Part shown: in pieces, positions 25,599 through 35,673 of the stretch | Layout of the letters: the number at the start of each line of letters is the position of its first letter | Position numbering within the stretch: the first letter of the stretch is position 1 | The notes under the pieces: model-generated | Seen by the model: the letters and a program-made list of their open reading frames with translations, nothing else | The model's database searches: none | What the model was told of the DNA's origin: nothing | Program-made: the position numbers and the translations under genes | Assembly (NCBI RefSeq): GCF_024347655.1 | Contig: NZ_AP025514.1 | Span: 124,001-188,000 of the forward strand | Source: Vibrio toranzoniae | GTDB taxonomy: Bacteria; Pseudomonadota; Gammaproteobacteria; Enterobacterales; Vibrionaceae | Length of the DNA stretch: 64,000 bases | Direction of reading: 5' to 3'

Positions 25599-26603
25599 AT
25601 GAAATATTTAGTAACTGGCGTGGCTGGGTTTATTGGCTCTGCAGTTTCAGAGCGACTATGTGCGGCAGGACATGAAGTTATCGGTATTGATAACCTGAAT
25701 GACTACTATGAAGTCTCTTTGAAACATGATCGTTTAACGCGAATTGAGCATGAAAATCTAACCTTTATCGAGCTTGATCTTGCAGATAGAGAAGGTATCG
25801 CCGAGCTTTTCGTACAGCAAAAATTTGACCGCGTTATTCACCTAGCGGCGCAAGCTGGCGTTCGTTACTCAATTGATAACCCAATGGCTTATGCTGACAG
25901 CAACCTTGTTGGTCACTTGGCTATTCTAGAAGGTTGTCGTCATAACAAGGTTGAACACCTCGTTTATGCTTCATCGAGCTCTGTCTATGGCTTGAATCAA
26001 AAAATGCCATTCCATACAGCAGACAGTGTTGATCACCCGATCTCATTATACGCCGCGACCAAGAAATCTAATGAGTTGATGGCACATACCTATTCTCATT
26101 TATACGACGTACCGACGACCGGACTACGTTTCTTTACGGTTTACGGCCCTTGGAGTCGTCCTGATATGGCGATGTTCAAGTTTGCGAATCTAATCGTAGC
26201 GGGTAAAGAAATCGACATTTATAACAACGGCGACATGATGCGTGATTTCACTTATATCGATGATATTGTTGAAGGTATTATTCGCGTTCAAGATCGTATT
26301 CCAGCCAAGCAACCAGATTGGACGGTTGAGCAAGGCTCACCAGCAACCAGTTCTGCTCCGTATCGTGTATTTAATATCGGCCATGGTAGTCCGGTTAAAT
26401 TAATGGACTACATCGAAGCATTAGAAAACGCTCTAGGTGTTGAAGCGAAAAAGAACTTCATGCCAATGCAGCCAGGTGATGTGTATGCGACTTATGCAGA
26501 TACTGAAGATTTGTTTGAAGCGGTTGGTTACAAACCTCAAGTTAAGATCCAAGAAGGAGCAAAAGCTTTCGCGGATTGGTATAAAGCCTATTACTCACTG
26601 TAG
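25599..26603 (+). CDS. NAD-dependent epimerase, probably UDP-glucuronate 4-epimerase
   Basis: 334 residues, extended SDR family. NAD motif [12 protein letters not shown] at 5-16, HLAAQAGVRYSIDNPMAYADSN and catalytic Tyr-Lys in YAATKKSNE; RFFTVYGPWSRPDMAMFKF is characteristic of bacterial UDP-GlcA/UDP-GalA 4-epimerases. With Ugd at 44264-45427 it would give UDP-galacturonate for the LPS core or O-chain. The gene lies just outside coaD, at the edge of the LPS core locus. UDP-glucose 4-epimerase activity is an alternative. Confidence 0.88.
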   Translation: MKYLVTGVAGFIGSAVSERLCAAGHEVIGIDNLNDYYEVSLKHDRLTRIEHENLTFIELDLADREGIAELFVQQKFDRVIHLAAQAGVRYSIDNPMAYADSNLVGHLAILEGCRHNKVEHLVYASSSSVYGLNQKMPFHTADSVDHPISLYAATKKSNELMAHTYSHLYDVPTTGLRFFTVYGPWSRPDMAMFKFANLIVAGKEIDIYNNGDMMRDFTYIDDIVEGIIRVQDRIPAKQPDWTVEQGSPATSSAPYRVFNIGHGSPVKLMDYIEALENALGVEAKKNFMPMQPGDVYATYADTEDLFEAVGYKPQVKIQEGAKAFADWYKAYYSL

Positions 26604-26622
26604 TAATAGATAGTTTCGAACT

Positions 26623-26655
26623 AAAAATAGCGCCCACTGAGCGCTATTTTTGTTT
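26623..26655. terminator. Bidirectional terminator between the epimerase gene and coaD
   Basis: AAAAATAGCGC/GCGCTATTTTT stem; A- and T-runs make it work for both convergent genes. Confidence 0.9.
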
Positions 26656-26667
26656 TTAAACACAGGG

Positions 26668-27150
26668 TTATTTCATTATTTTTAGCTTTATTTTGGCTGC
26701 TACCTGTTGTGGTACAAACTGGCGAATATCACCGCCATGAATTGCGACTTCACGGACAATCGTTGAAGAGAGGAAGGCATATTCTTCAGAAGGGGTAAGG
26801 AACACGCTTTCAAGCCCTGGCAGTAACTTGCGGTACATACTGGTGAGACCAAATTCGTATTCAAAATCCATGGTTGTTCTCAAACCACGCACCAATACGT
26901 TCGCTTGCTGTTGTTTAGCAAAGTCGACCAGTAACCCTGAAAACCCTTCGACAGAGACGTTCGGGATATGAGCTACGGCATCACGCAGTAGCTCTACTCG
27001 TTCATCTAACTCAAACATGGTCTTTTTACTTGGGCTCTCAGCTACCCCAACGGTGATATGGTCAAACATGCTAGCGGCGCGAACGATGATATCAAGGTGC
27101 CCATTGGTGACTGGATCAAACGTTCCAGGGTAGATGACATGTGTGCTCAT
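26668..27150 (-). CDS. coaD: Phosphopantetheine adenylyltransferase
   Basis: 160 residues with nucleotidyl-transfer motifs [13 protein letters not shown] (10-21) and FLSSTIVRE near 125. It adenylates 4'-phosphopantetheine to dephospho-CoA. Its start overlaps the stop of the heptosyltransferase gene by 4 nt. coaD (kdtB) marks one edge of the LPS core locus in many gamma-proteobacteria. Confidence 0.97.
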   Translation of the reverse strand: MSTHVIYPGTFDPVTNGHLDIIVRAASMFDHITVGVAESPSKKTMFELDERVELLRDAVAHIPNVSVEGFSGLLVDFAKQQQANVLVRGLRTTMDFEYEFGLTSMYRKLLPGLESVFLTPSEEYAFLSSTIVREVAIHGGDIRQFVPQQVAAKIKLKIMK

Positions 27151-28253
27151 ATTAGCGTTCCTTGCTTAATGTTCTGTTTGGAATTCAGTACGTTGTCTGA
27201 ATATCGTGTCGGGCGAGAAGTGAGTGCTTTATCGAGTCGCTGCTTGACCATATCGACGGTGATGTCTTTCATCAGGTCATCGCCCTTGGCACGAGTTCCC
27301 CATGGAAGCTCTTGCACGGGTTTACCTTGTTGTGCTTCTACATGCTGTTGGTACACACTTGCCACGATATCGAGATCGTTGTAAGGGCCAGTTCTACGAG
27401 GATCGCTGTGTGCGTACAAGCCAATTACCGGTGTTGACTGTGTGGTTGCCAAGTGGGCTGGACCAGTATCAGGTGCCAACACAACCGTTGCATGTTTCAG
27501 TACGGCAGTCAGTTGCTTCAAGTTCGTCTTGCCAATCAAGTTAGTGACAGGCGACTGGCATAATTTTTCGATGTCGTTACCTAGGTTAACTTCTCTTGGT
27601 GCCGGAGAACCACAAAGTACCACTTGCATGCCTTCTTCTGAAGCATGGTCGGCAATGGCGGCATATCGCTCTGTTAACCAGTTGCGCGAGTCTTTGCTGG
27701 CAGCAGGCGAGATAACCAGTGTAGGTTTGTTGGCTATGGTGCTGATTGCTAGCTCTTCATCTTCTGGCGTTAATGGAATAGTCCATTGAGGTTTATCGAA
27801 AGGCACGCCAATGTAGCGCGCAAATTCGGCAAAGTTATCCAATACATGAAACTTGTCTGAGATAGGAAGTTGGCGATTGGTGAACAGTGATTGACCTTCA
27901 CGAGTGCGGTTTTTACCAAAGCCTACTTTATACCTTGCTTTGATCCCCCAAGATAGCACGCTGGCTCTCAGTGCCGCTTGCATGTGCAGCAGTGCATCAA
28001 ATTTACGATCAGATAGCTGACGCCATAATTCACGCATTCCTTTGAAGCCTTGTTTTTTATCGAAAACAATCACCTCAATACCGGGAAGATCACCGATTAG
28101 CATGGCTTCGATTTTTCCTGTGATCCAAGTGATTTTCGTTTCAGGCCACTGCTTCTGAATGGCTTGAACCACAGAAATAGCATGACAAACATCGCCAATA
28201 GCGGAAAGACGAAGTATGCAAAGAGATTGAGGTGCAGTTGAGAACAGTGACAT
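27147..28253 (-). CDS. GT9-family lipopolysaccharide heptosyltransferase
   Basis: 368 residues. N-terminal [20 protein letters not shown] and C-terminal [24 protein letters not shown] with the family Asp and the GPAH motif define an ADP-heptose:LPS heptosyltransferase (GT9, GT-B fold), acting on the cytoplasmic face. Whether it is heptosyltransferase I, II or III cannot be decided from motifs. The Lys-, Asn- and Gln-rich tail of about 25 residues overlaps the coaD start. Confidence 0.9.
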   Translation of the reverse strand: MSLFSTAPQSLCILRLSAIGDVCHAISVVQAIQKQWPETKITWITGKIEAMLIGDLPGIEVIVFDKKQGFKGMRELWRQLSDRKFDALLHMQAALRASVLSWGIKARYKVGFGKNRTREGQSLFTNRQLPISDKFHVLDNFAEFARYIGVPFDKPQWTIPLTPEDEELAISTIANKPTLVISPAASKDSRNWLTERYAAIADHASEEGMQVVLCGSPAPREVNLGNDIEKLCQSPVTNLIGKTNLKQLTAVLKHATVVLAPDTGPAHLATTQSTPVIGLYAHSDPRRTGPYNDLDIVASVYQQHVEAQQGKPVQELPWGTRAKGDDLMKDITVDMVKQRLDKALTSRPTRYSDNVLNSKQNIKQGTLI

Positions 28254-28348
28254 AAAGTGCCCGAAAAAGTGAATAACATCAGAATTATGCAGATACTCGC
28301 ATTAGTTGTAAAATAGCAATGACGAAAAGCGACCCAAAGGCCTCATAG

Positions 28349-29065
28349 ATGGAAACGATTAGCACCAATAACCAAACAATTTGGTATGACCCTGAACTTC
28401 TGGCTCAAGTGCCAGAGGATGAGATGGTTCAGATCTTTGAGGCAGAATACTGGCAACAAAGAGGGGCTATTTCTGGAAGTGCTCAGGGCCGTGGCACGAC
28501 ATGGTTTATCCAACTTGATGTAATACAAGCCGCGTTGCGCCATTATCGCCGTGGCGGATTGTTTGGGAAGCTAGTCGAAGATCAATATCGTTTCTCTGAT
28601 TGGGAAAGCACGCGTTGCGCGATGGAGCTCAACGTTCTCAATGTCTTGGCTAATGCAGGTGTCAATGTACCGAAGCCCATTGCTGCTAGAGCCATTAAAA
28701 GCGGGCTGCTTTATCGAGCGGACTTAATGTCTGAACGAATTCCTAACGCTAAAGATTTGGTCGATATCTTGGTTGCTCATCCGATCGATGCGGATATTTA
28801 CTGTAAAATTGGCCAAGAGATAAGAAAAATGCACGATACAGGGGTCAATCATACCGATCTCAACATTCATAATATCCTGCTTGATGATTCGCAAACGGTG
28901 TGGATTATTGACTTTGATAAGTGTGGCCAGCAAGCGGGTGATGACTGGAAAGAAGGTAACTTGAATCGCCTTAAGCGCTCGTTTCTAAAAGAAGTGAACA
29001 AGCGCCAGATTCAATGGCAAGAGTCCGATTGGATGCATTTGCTTAAGGGTTATCGAAGCGAATAA
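28349..29065 (+). CDS. kdkA: 3-deoxy-D-manno-octulosonic acid kinase
   Basis: 238 residues with a Kdo-kinase fold: LRHYRRGGLFGKLVEDQYRFS near 65-85, catalytic loop NHTDLNIHNILLDD and metal motif IIDFDKC. KdkA phosphorylates the single Kdo of core LPS at position 4; Haemophilus, Vibrio and relatives have a mono-functional WaaA plus KdkA. Divergent from the GT9 gene and convergent with waaA. Confidence 0.93.
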   Translation: METISTNNQTIWYDPELLAQVPEDEMVQIFEAEYWQQRGAISGSAQGRGTTWFIQLDVIQAALRHYRRGGLFGKLVEDQYRFSDWESTRCAMELNVLNVLANAGVNVPKPIAARAIKSGLLYRADLMSERIPNAKDLVDILVAHPIDADIYCKIGQEIRKMHDTGVNHTDLNIHNILLDDSQTVWIIDFDKCGQQAGDDWKEGNLNRLKRSFLKEVNKRQIQWQESDWMHLLKGYRSE

Positions 29066-29090
29066 TAAAAAGCGAATTGACCAAATGTGA

Positions 29091-30353
29091 TTAGCTTAAG
29101 ATGTGCTCCAAGGTTTTTTTCAATGCCCCTCGGTTTTGCTCTATCACTTGATAAGCCGCTAACCCTTTGTCTTTACGTAACTCAGGTTGCGTGAACAGCG
29201 CTCTGAGCTGGCCTGCAATTTCATCGCTATTTTGACAAATAGTGACCGCTTGAGCTTCAAGCAGTTTGTCGGTGATCTCACTGAAATTAAAGTAGCTAGG
29301 ACCATTCAGTAAAGGCAATTGCAGGGCTGCTGGTTCAAGCAGGTTATGGCCCCCAACTTTATCGCCAATCAGGCTTCCGCCCATAAAGCACACATCAGCG
29401 CCGCCGAGTAGTACTAACATTTCTCCCATCGTATCCGCTATATAGACTTCAATATCAGAGGCGATGGGATGTTGGCTCGTTCGAGTGATGGTATTGAACT
29501 GGTGCTGCTTAGCCAATTCAGTGACTTGACTAAATCGCTCAGGATGGCGAGGAACAATAACGAGTAACGCAGTCGGGTGGTCTTTTAGAAGCTGCTTATG
29601 AGCGTCTAAGATAATTTCATCTTCGCCTCGGTGAGTGCTGGCCGCTATCCATACACAGCGCTCAGAGCCAATTGTTTCACGTAGCGCTTTGCCTTTTTCA
29701 ACCTGCTCAGCAGAGACCTCAATATCAAACTTGATGGAGCCAGTCACATGCACACATTTATCGTCTAACCCTAATCGTACAAAGCGTTCAGCATCGCTTG
29801 GGTATTGGCAAAGTACTTGAGAGAGGTTTTCGGCTAACAGATCGAAAACCGATTGGAATTTAGCATAACGCTGGCACGAGCGTTCAGATAGGCGAGCGTT
29901 GAATACCGAAATCGGTATTCCGGCTTTCGCAACGCAATGCAGTGTGTTTGGCCACAACTCTGTTTCCATTATCAACATTTGCTTTGGTTGGACGACTTTA
30001 AGAAAGGCTCGAATACACCAAGAAAAATCAATCGGCATGTAACGATGCTCAACCAAATCACCAAGTTTGGCTATTTGCTCTGCACCTGTACTCGTTGTCG
30101 TGGTGACAATGATGGCTTGATCTGGTGCTTGTTGTTTCAATTGCTTGATGATTGGCGTTGCGGCAATCGACTCGCCTACGGATACGGCATGAATCCAAAT
30201 AGGATTTTTACCATTGATTTGCGGTGTGATGCCGAAATGCTCTTTCCAACGTTGGCCGAAACTCGGTTTTCCAGGTTTGTTCTTATAGAGCCCATACAGC
30301 AGTAGCGGAGAGGCTAATGACAATATGAGAGTATAGAGAAGTCGTATAAGCAT
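29091..30353 (-). CDS. waaA: Kdo transferase WaaA
   Basis: 420 residues, GT30 family. N-terminal membrane helix (about 3-24), then IWIHAVSVGESIAATPII with the catalytic Glu, LIMETELWPN, FNARLSERS, WIAASTHRGEDEIIL and GGSLIGDKVGGHNLLEPAA. It attaches Kdo to lipid A precursor; presence of kdkA nearby suggests a single-Kdo core. Confidence 0.96.
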   Translation of the reverse strand: MLIRLLYTLILSLASPLLLYGLYKNKPGKPSFGQRWKEHFGITPQINGKNPIWIHAVSVGESIAATPIIKQLKQQAPDQAIIVTTTTSTGAEQIAKLGDLVEHRYMPIDFSWCIRAFLKVVQPKQMLIMETELWPNTLHCVAKAGIPISVFNARLSERSCQRYAKFQSVFDLLAENLSQVLCQYPSDAERFVRLGLDDKCVHVTGSIKFDIEVSAEQVEKGKALRETIGSERCVWIAASTHRGEDEIILDAHKQLLKDHPTALLVIVPRHPERFSQVTELAKQHQFNTITRTSQHPIASDIEVYIADTMGEMLVLLGGADVCFMGGSLIGDKVGGHNLLEPAALQLPLLNGPSYFNFSEITDKLLEAQAVTICQNSDEIAGQLRALFTQPELRKDKGLAAYQVIEQNRGALKKTLEHILS

Positions 30354-30402
30354 AAGAACAGTGACACCAGAGGGTAAAATCAGTATTCAGAAGAGTATTT
30401 TC

Positions 30403-30432
30403 TTCAATCTCGAAAGTAAAGAGCGTTATAAT
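30403..30432 (+). promoter_or_regulatory. Putative promoter for the core glycosyltransferase/Pse operon
   Basis: -35-like TTCAAT (30403-30408), 18-bp spacer, -10 TATAAT (30427-30432), in the waaA divergent gap. It argues against a translation start as early as 30444. Confidence 0.4.
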
Positions 30433-30461
30433 TAAATGCTTAGTTGCACTTTCAAACGGAC

Positions 30462-31517
30462 ATGGTGAATTTTATCTCCTCGCTTATGCAAACCGATCAA
30501 ACCTATCGTTTCTTGCTCTACGTCGAGCAAAATTATTCATTTGCTATCCTTCGCCCATTTTATGACTATGCGAAGCGACTTGGCCATGATGTAAAATGGC
30601 TGCTGGTGGGTGACGATGCGTCCGAGCACTTGTTATCAGAGCAAGAGCAAAGAGTCTCTTTAGCCGAAGCGGTGACCTTTAATCCCCATGCCGTCTTAGT
30701 TCCCGGCGATCGTGTTCCTGCATTTATTTCAGGGATGAAGGTACAAGTATTCCATGGCTTGAACGAGAGCAAACGTGGGAACTTATACCCTGAGCGTGGT
30801 CTATTTGATTTGTATTGCACAGAAGGCCATGAAAGAACCAATTCACTTGAGCCATTAGCCAAACAACGTGGCTATTTTCAAGTAAAAGAAACCGGGTGGC
30901 TGAAGCTGGATAGCTTGTTTAATTATCAAGCAAGTGAGCACAGTTACGAGAGACCCCAAATTCTATTTGCTTCGACGTTTTCGCCAAGCTTATCGTGTGC
31001 TGAGTTGGTTTATGAAGAACTTAAGCGTCTCAGCCAGCTGAGTCAGTGGCAATGGTTAGTGACATTGCACCCTAAGATGAAGCAAGAGACCCGAGCAAAA
31101 TATCAGGCGTTGGAAGGCGATAATCTTTTGTTTTTCGATAATGACCGAGTGATTGAAATGCAACATCGTGCTGATGTGATGGTATGTGATAACTCATCGA
31201 TATTTCAGGAATTCTTATTGCTCAATAAGCCGGTAGTCACGGTGAATAATCGAGATCCTCAAGCAAGCTTTATTAACATCACTCAAGCCGAGCAATTAGA
31301 GTCAGCAATTAAGCAAGCGATGCTACCTGATGAAACAAGAGACAAAGCTATCGCCAGTTATGGCCCATCAATCACTCCTTACTTAGATGGGCAATCTTCC
31401 GCTCGGGTTTTGAGTGCCATAACAGACGCACTAGAGAGTGGCTGGCAAGATAGAAAGCCAAAAAATTGGATTCGTAACTTTAAAATCCGCAAATCATTAA
31501 ACTATTGGAAATTCTAG
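30462..31517 (+). CDS. CDP-glycerol glycerophosphotransferase-like glycosyltransferase
   Basis: 351 residues from ATG 30462; ATG 30486 (MQTDQTYRFL) is also possible and neither has a clear ribosome site. Family features: VFHGLNESKRGN (His-Gly), LFASTFSPSLS, VTLHPKMK and MVCDNSSIFQEFLLLNKPVVTVNN, as in TagB/TagF-like enzymes that transfer phosphoglycerol or related groups. In an LPS core locus it may add a phospho-substituent or a sugar to the core. Precise activity unknown. Confidence 0.75.
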   Translation: MVNFISSLMQTDQTYRFLLYVEQNYSFAILRPFYDYAKRLGHDVKWLLVGDDASEHLLSEQEQRVSLAEAVTFNPHAVLVPGDRVPAFISGMKVQVFHGLNESKRGNLYPERGLFDLYCTEGHERTNSLEPLAKQRGYFQVKETGWLKLDSLFNYQASEHSYERPQILFASTFSPSLSCAELVYEELKRLSQLSQWQWLVTLHPKMKQETRAKYQALEGDNLLFFDNDRVIEMQHRADVMVCDNSSIFQEFLLLNKPVVTVNNRDPQASFINITQAEQLESAIKQAMLPDETRDKAIASYGPSITPYLDGQSSARVLSAITDALESGWQDRKPKNWIRNFKIRKSLNYWKF

Positions 31518-31526
31518 GGCTGAATA

Positions 31527-32315
31527 ATGAGAAAACATACCCTGTCTGTCATTGTTATTACCAAGAATGAAGAAGACCGAATTGAAACGTGCCTTAAATC
31601 TGTTGTTGATATTGCCGATGAACTGATTGTTTTAGACAGTGGCTCAACAGATGCAACCGTTGAAATATGCCAAAAATATACAGATAACGTGACAATCACT
31701 GACTGGCCGGGCTTTGGTAAGCAAAAGCAGCGAGCGCTAGATAAAGCAACATGTGATTGGGTGCTATCAATTGATGCTGACGAAGCTCTCGATCAAGAGA
31801 TGAGCGATGCTCTTGTTGAACTATTAAAACAAGAGCAAATCAAACACACGGCGTATAAACTGCCTTGGGGAGTGACGCTTTATGGAACAACGCTTAAGTA
31901 TGGTCGTAGCGCTCGTGCTGTGTTGAGACTCTTTAAAAGAGAAGGCTCTCGTTATACCTTGGATGAAGTGCATGAAACCGTTATTCCGGAACAAGGAACT
32001 ACTGGAACTCTGAAAGGCTACTTGCTCCACTATACCCACCGAGATTATGGTCATGGTTTAGACAAAGCAGCGCAGTACGCTTGGCTTGGGTCGCAAAAGT
32101 ATCATCGCAAAGGTAAGAAATCACACGGCTTATTTTTAGCTTTATTACGTGCAATATGGACGTTCTTCCTTGTGTATATCATTCGCCGTGGCTTTATGGA
32201 TGGCAGTGTCGGCTTCATTATGGCGATGACTTACGCTCAAGTGAATTTCAATAAATACGTCGGTTTGTGGATCCTTGAAAATCGTTCAGAAGACCGTTTA
32301 ACAGACCAAGCTTAG
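31527..32315 (+). CDS. GT2-family core glycosyltransferase (WaaE/LgtF type)
   Basis: 262 residues. Begins LSVIVITKNEEDRIETCLKS, with DSGSTDAT and the metal-binding SIDADEALD. A hydrophobic stretch (FFLVYIIRRGF) follows near residue 215. The WaaE/KdtX group adds beta-1,4-glucose to heptose I of the core. It starts 9 nt after the preceding gene and 13 nt precede the next, so it is part of the same operon. Confidence 0.87.
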   Translation: MRKHTLSVIVITKNEEDRIETCLKSVVDIADELIVLDSGSTDATVEICQKYTDNVTITDWPGFGKQKQRALDKATCDWVLSIDADEALDQEMSDALVELLKQEQIKHTAYKLPWGVTLYGTTLKYGRSARAVLRLFKREGSRYTLDEVHETVIPEQGTTGTLKGYLLHYTHRDYGHGLDKAAQYAWLGSQKYHRKGKKSHGLFLALLRAIWTFFLVYIIRRGFMDGSVGFIMAMTYAQVNFNKYVGLWILENRSEDRLTDQA

Positions 32316-32328
32316 TAGGAACCGATAG

Positions 32329-33408
32329 ATGAAGATTTTAGTTTGTGCATCTTACTTACATGCATGGAACAGCTTACGCCCTGAAGCCGCGATCTTTATT
32401 GAGCTTGCGCGTCAAGGTCACCAAGTCACAATCATGACCCAAGGTGAGTCTGAGCATGTATCAAAGTTAGAAGAGTGCGGCATTCGAGTGGTTGATGGTT
32501 ATCCAAAGCGTAAAATTTGTTTTGATACCATAAAAAAAATTCGCCACGAGCTGAAAACGCATGATTACGACATCTGCTATGCTTTTAACTCAAAGACGAT
32601 ACCTAACGCGGCGTTTGCGTGTATGGGTTTCAACGTTAAATTAATCGTTTATCGAGGCACTACTGGAGGTTTATATCGACATGACCCAAGTGCTTATCTA
32701 ACTCAGTTACATCCTCGTGTAGATGGCATTGTGTGTGTGTCTGAAGCAGTACGACAAGATGTGGTGAAGCGCGTTTGGAAGAACAAAGATAACGTTGTTA
32801 CCATATACAAAGGGCATGAATTGGATTGGTATAAAGTACCGCCAACCGAGCGCTCTGAGTTTGGTTTGCATGAAGATGATGTAGTTGCGATTACTGCAGC
32901 GCACGTAAGGCCAAGTAAGGGCATCTCTGTTTTACTTGAGGCGACCAAATACATTACTGCGCCCAACTTCCATTTGATCTTAGCGGGCAGCGGCTACGAG
33001 CCTCATTTTGATGAGATGAAAGCGAGCCCTATGAGTGAGCGAATTCACTACATTGGTCATCGTACTGACATCCCTTCAATCATGTGTATGGCTGACTTTC
33101 AAGTTCAACCATCGATCAGCGGAGAAGGGCTACCTCGCACGATTGTCGAAGCGATGGCAAATGGCACAACCTCAGTAGTTACAACTACCGGTGGAGCCCC
33201 TGAGCTCGTTGTAGATGGTGAGACGGGTTATATTGTTCCTACTGGTGACGCAAAAGCACTGGGCGAGGCAATGGACAAGTTCGCACAAGACAAGGCCAAG
33301 TGCACCGTCATGAGTGAAGCGGCTAAGAAGCGCCTAGATGAAAGCTTTAGTTCACGAGTGACAGTGAAGAAGCATTTGGAATTTTTTGAGAAACTGCTAA
33401 CCAGCTAA
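32329..33408 (+). CDS. GT4-family glycosyltransferase
   Basis: 359 residues with the GT-B layout. The C-terminal donor domain has AAHVRPSKGISVLLEA, ILAGSGYE and the EX7E-like segment SISGEGLPRTIVEAMANG. An AGGA ribosome site precedes ATG 32329. Its acceptor and sugar are unknown; position after the WaaE-type gene suggests outer-core extension. Confidence 0.85.
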   Translation: MKILVCASYLHAWNSLRPEAAIFIELARQGHQVTIMTQGESEHVSKLEECGIRVVDGYPKRKICFDTIKKIRHELKTHDYDICYAFNSKTIPNAAFACMGFNVKLIVYRGTTGGLYRHDPSAYLTQLHPRVDGIVCVSEAVRQDVVKRVWKNKDNVVTIYKGHELDWYKVPPTERSEFGLHEDDVVAITAAHVRPSKGISVLLEATKYITAPNFHLILAGSGYEPHFDEMKASPMSERIHYIGHRTDIPSIMCMADFQVQPSISGEGLPRTIVEAMANGTTSVVTTTGGAPELVVDGETGYIVPTGDAKALGEAMDKFAQDKAKCTVMSEAAKKRLDESFSSRVTVKKHLEFFEKLLTS

Positions 33409-33487
33409 AGTAGCTAGATATCAAATTGGAATTCAAGTACCTAAGTTTGAAACTTAGAGAAATAGAAATATATTAGAGTAGTTGAGT

Positions 33488-34501
33488 ATGCTAAATAACA
33501 AGACAGTATTAATTACAGGTGGCACTGGGTCGTTTGGTAAGCAATTTATCAAAACAATTCTTGAGCGATACCAAGACGTAAAGAAGATCATTATCTTTTC
33601 TCGTGATGAACTGAAGCAGTTTGAAATCAAGCAGCAATATCCTCACAAGGATTTTCCTCAATTACGCTTCTTTATTGGCGATGTTCGTGATCGTAACCGC
33701 ATGATTCAAGCGTGTGAAGATGTTGATGTCATTATCCACGCCGCTGCGATCAAACAAGTAGATACTGCTGAGTACAACCCGACTGAATGTATCCGCACCA
33801 ATATTGATGGCGCAGAGAATGTGATTAGTGCGGCTCTTGCGTGTGGTGTGAAAGATGTTGTTGCGCTTTCGACAGATAAGGCCTGTGCACCAATTAACTT
33901 GTACGGAGCAACTAAATTAGCTTCGGATAAGTTATTTGCAGCTGCAAACAATATTAAAGGCTCTAAAGATATTCGTTTTAGTGTTGTTCGTTATGGCAAT
34001 GTTATGGGCTCTCGTGGTTCGGTTATCCCATTCTTTATGCAGAAAAAAGAAGAAGGTGTACTGCCAATTACACATGAAGAGATGACACGTTTTAATATTT
34101 CTCTTCAAGATGGCGTGAATATGGTGATGTATGCACTGGAAAACCATCTAGGAGGTGAGATTTTTATTCCTAAGATCCCTTCATACAAAATCCTAGATAT
34201 CGCTGAAGCTGTTGCGCCTGGTATGCCAACTAAAGTGGTTGGCATTCGCCCTGGTGAAAAGCTTCATGAAGAGATGATTACTGATACGGATTCTCTCAAT
34301 ACAATTGATTTAGGTCGTTATTACGCGATCCTTCCTTCAGTCTCTTTTACATACACAGAAGATGAGTACATGAATCACCATAAGGCTGAGAAAGTGCCTT
34401 TTGGTTTTAAATACAACTCAGGCACCAATACTGAGTGGGAAACGATTGAAGGTCTACGCGACCTAATCAAAGAACATGTTGACCCTAAATTTACAGTGTG
34501 A
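33488..34501 (+). CDS. pseB: UDP-GlcNAc 4,6-dehydratase (inverting), PseB
   Basis: 337 residues from ATG 33488; a TTG start two codons earlier is less likely. SDR motif ITGGTGSFGKQF, then ALSTDKACAPINLYGATKLASDKL with the catalytic Asp-Lys and Tyr-Lys of inverting dehydratases. First committed step to pseudaminic acid. Stop overlaps the pseC start (GTGA). Confidence 0.95.
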   Translation: MLNNKTVLITGGTGSFGKQFIKTILERYQDVKKIIIFSRDELKQFEIKQQYPHKDFPQLRFFIGDVRDRNRMIQACEDVDVIIHAAAIKQVDTAEYNPTECIRTNIDGAENVISAALACGVKDVVALSTDKACAPINLYGATKLASDKLFAAANNIKGSKDIRFSVVRYGNVMGSRGSVIPFFMQKKEEGVLPITHEEMTRFNISLQDGVNMVMYALENHLGGEIFIPKIPSYKILDIAEAVAPGMPTKVVGIRPGEKLHEEMITDTDSLNTIDLGRYYAILPSVSFTYTEDEYMNHHKAEKVPFGFKYNSGTNTEWETIEGLRDLIKEHVDPKFTV

Positions 34502-35673
34502 GTAAAACAGTGATTCCATACGGCAAGCAAGATATCAGTCAGCAAGACATTGATAGTGTAGTTGATGTCCTTAAATCTGATTTCCTGACTCAGGGACCAC
34601 AAGTTCCTGCGTTTGAAAACGCGTTAACAGAACATACTGGTGCTCAGTATGCGTTAGCTGTGAATAGTGCAACCTCCGCTCTGCATATCGCTTGCTTGGC
34701 TTTAGGTTTGGGTGAAGGTGACTGGTTGTGGACAACACCGGTTACTTTTGTCGCGTCTGCAAACTGTGGTCTTTATTGCGGAGCTAAAGTAGACTTTGTT
34801 GATATAGATTCAGCAACTTATAACATGTGCCCTAAAAAGCTAGAGCAAAAGCTAATTACTGCTAAAGCCACCGGAACTCTACCGAAAGTCGTCGTTCCTG
34901 TTCATTTGTGTGGTCAGCCTTGTGATATGGAATCTATTGCTAAATTAGCGAAAGAGTACGGCTTTAAAGTCATTGAAGATGCTTCTCATGCTATTGGTGG
35001 TCAATATCATGAACAACCAATCGGTAATTGTAAGTATTCTGATATTACCGTATTCAGTTTTCACCCTGTAAAAATTGTCACAACGGCTGAAGGTGGTGCT
35101 GCATTAACGAACCAGAAAGAGCTAGCGGATAAAATGGCTCTCTTGCGCAGTCATGGTATTACACGAGATCCTGAAATGATGACCGAAGCTTCTCATGGTG
35201 GTTGGTACTACCAACAGGTTGATTTAGGTTTCAACTACCGCATGACAGAACTTCAAGCGGCATTGGGTGTCACGCAAATGCAGCGTCTTGACGAATTTGT
35301 TGCGGCGCGCCATGTGTTGTCTAAACGTTATAATCAAATGTTATCTGAATTACCTTTAGTACTTCCTTATCAACTGGAAAACACGTACTCAGGTCTGCAT
35401 TTATTCGTAATTCGTTTGAAGTTAGATGAGATATCACTAACTCATAAACAAGTGTTTGACGCATTGCGTGAAAATGGTATTGGCGTTAATTTGCATTACA
35501 TACCGGTTCATACTCAGCCATATTACCAGGTTATGGGCTTTACTGAAGGGGACTTCCCTGAATCAGAACGCTACTATCAAGAAGCGATCTCACTGCCAAT
35601 GTTCCACGGTATGACGGAAGCACAGCAAAATACCGTTGTTCGTGTAGTAACCGAAATTTTGACAGGTAAATAA
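34498..35673 (+). CDS. pseC: UDP-4-amino-4,6-dideoxy-AltNAc transaminase, PseC
   Basis: 391 residues from GTG 34498. DegT-type PLP fold: NSATSALHIACLALGLGEGD, VIEDASHAIGG and the internal aldimine lysine in FHPVKIVTTAEGG. Transfers an amino group to the pseB product. Overlaps pseB and ends at the pseF ATG (TAATG), so tight translational coupling is likely. Confidence 0.95.
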   Translation: MSKTVIPYGKQDISQQDIDSVVDVLKSDFLTQGPQVPAFENALTEHTGAQYALAVNSATSALHIACLALGLGEGDWLWTTPVTFVASANCGLYCGAKVDFVDIDSATYNMCPKKLEQKLITAKATGTLPKVVVPVHLCGQPCDMESIAKLAKEYGFKVIEDASHAIGGQYHEQPIGNCKYSDITVFSFHPVKIVTTAEGGAALTNQKELADKMALLRSHGITRDPEMMTEASHGGWYYQQVDLGFNYRMTELQAALGVTQMQRLDEFVAARHVLSKRYNQMLSELPLVLPYQLENTYSGLHLFVIRLKLDEISLTHKQVFDALRENGIGVNLHYIPVHTQPYYQVMGFTEGDFPESERYYQEAISLPMFHGMTEAQQNTVVRVVTEILTGK

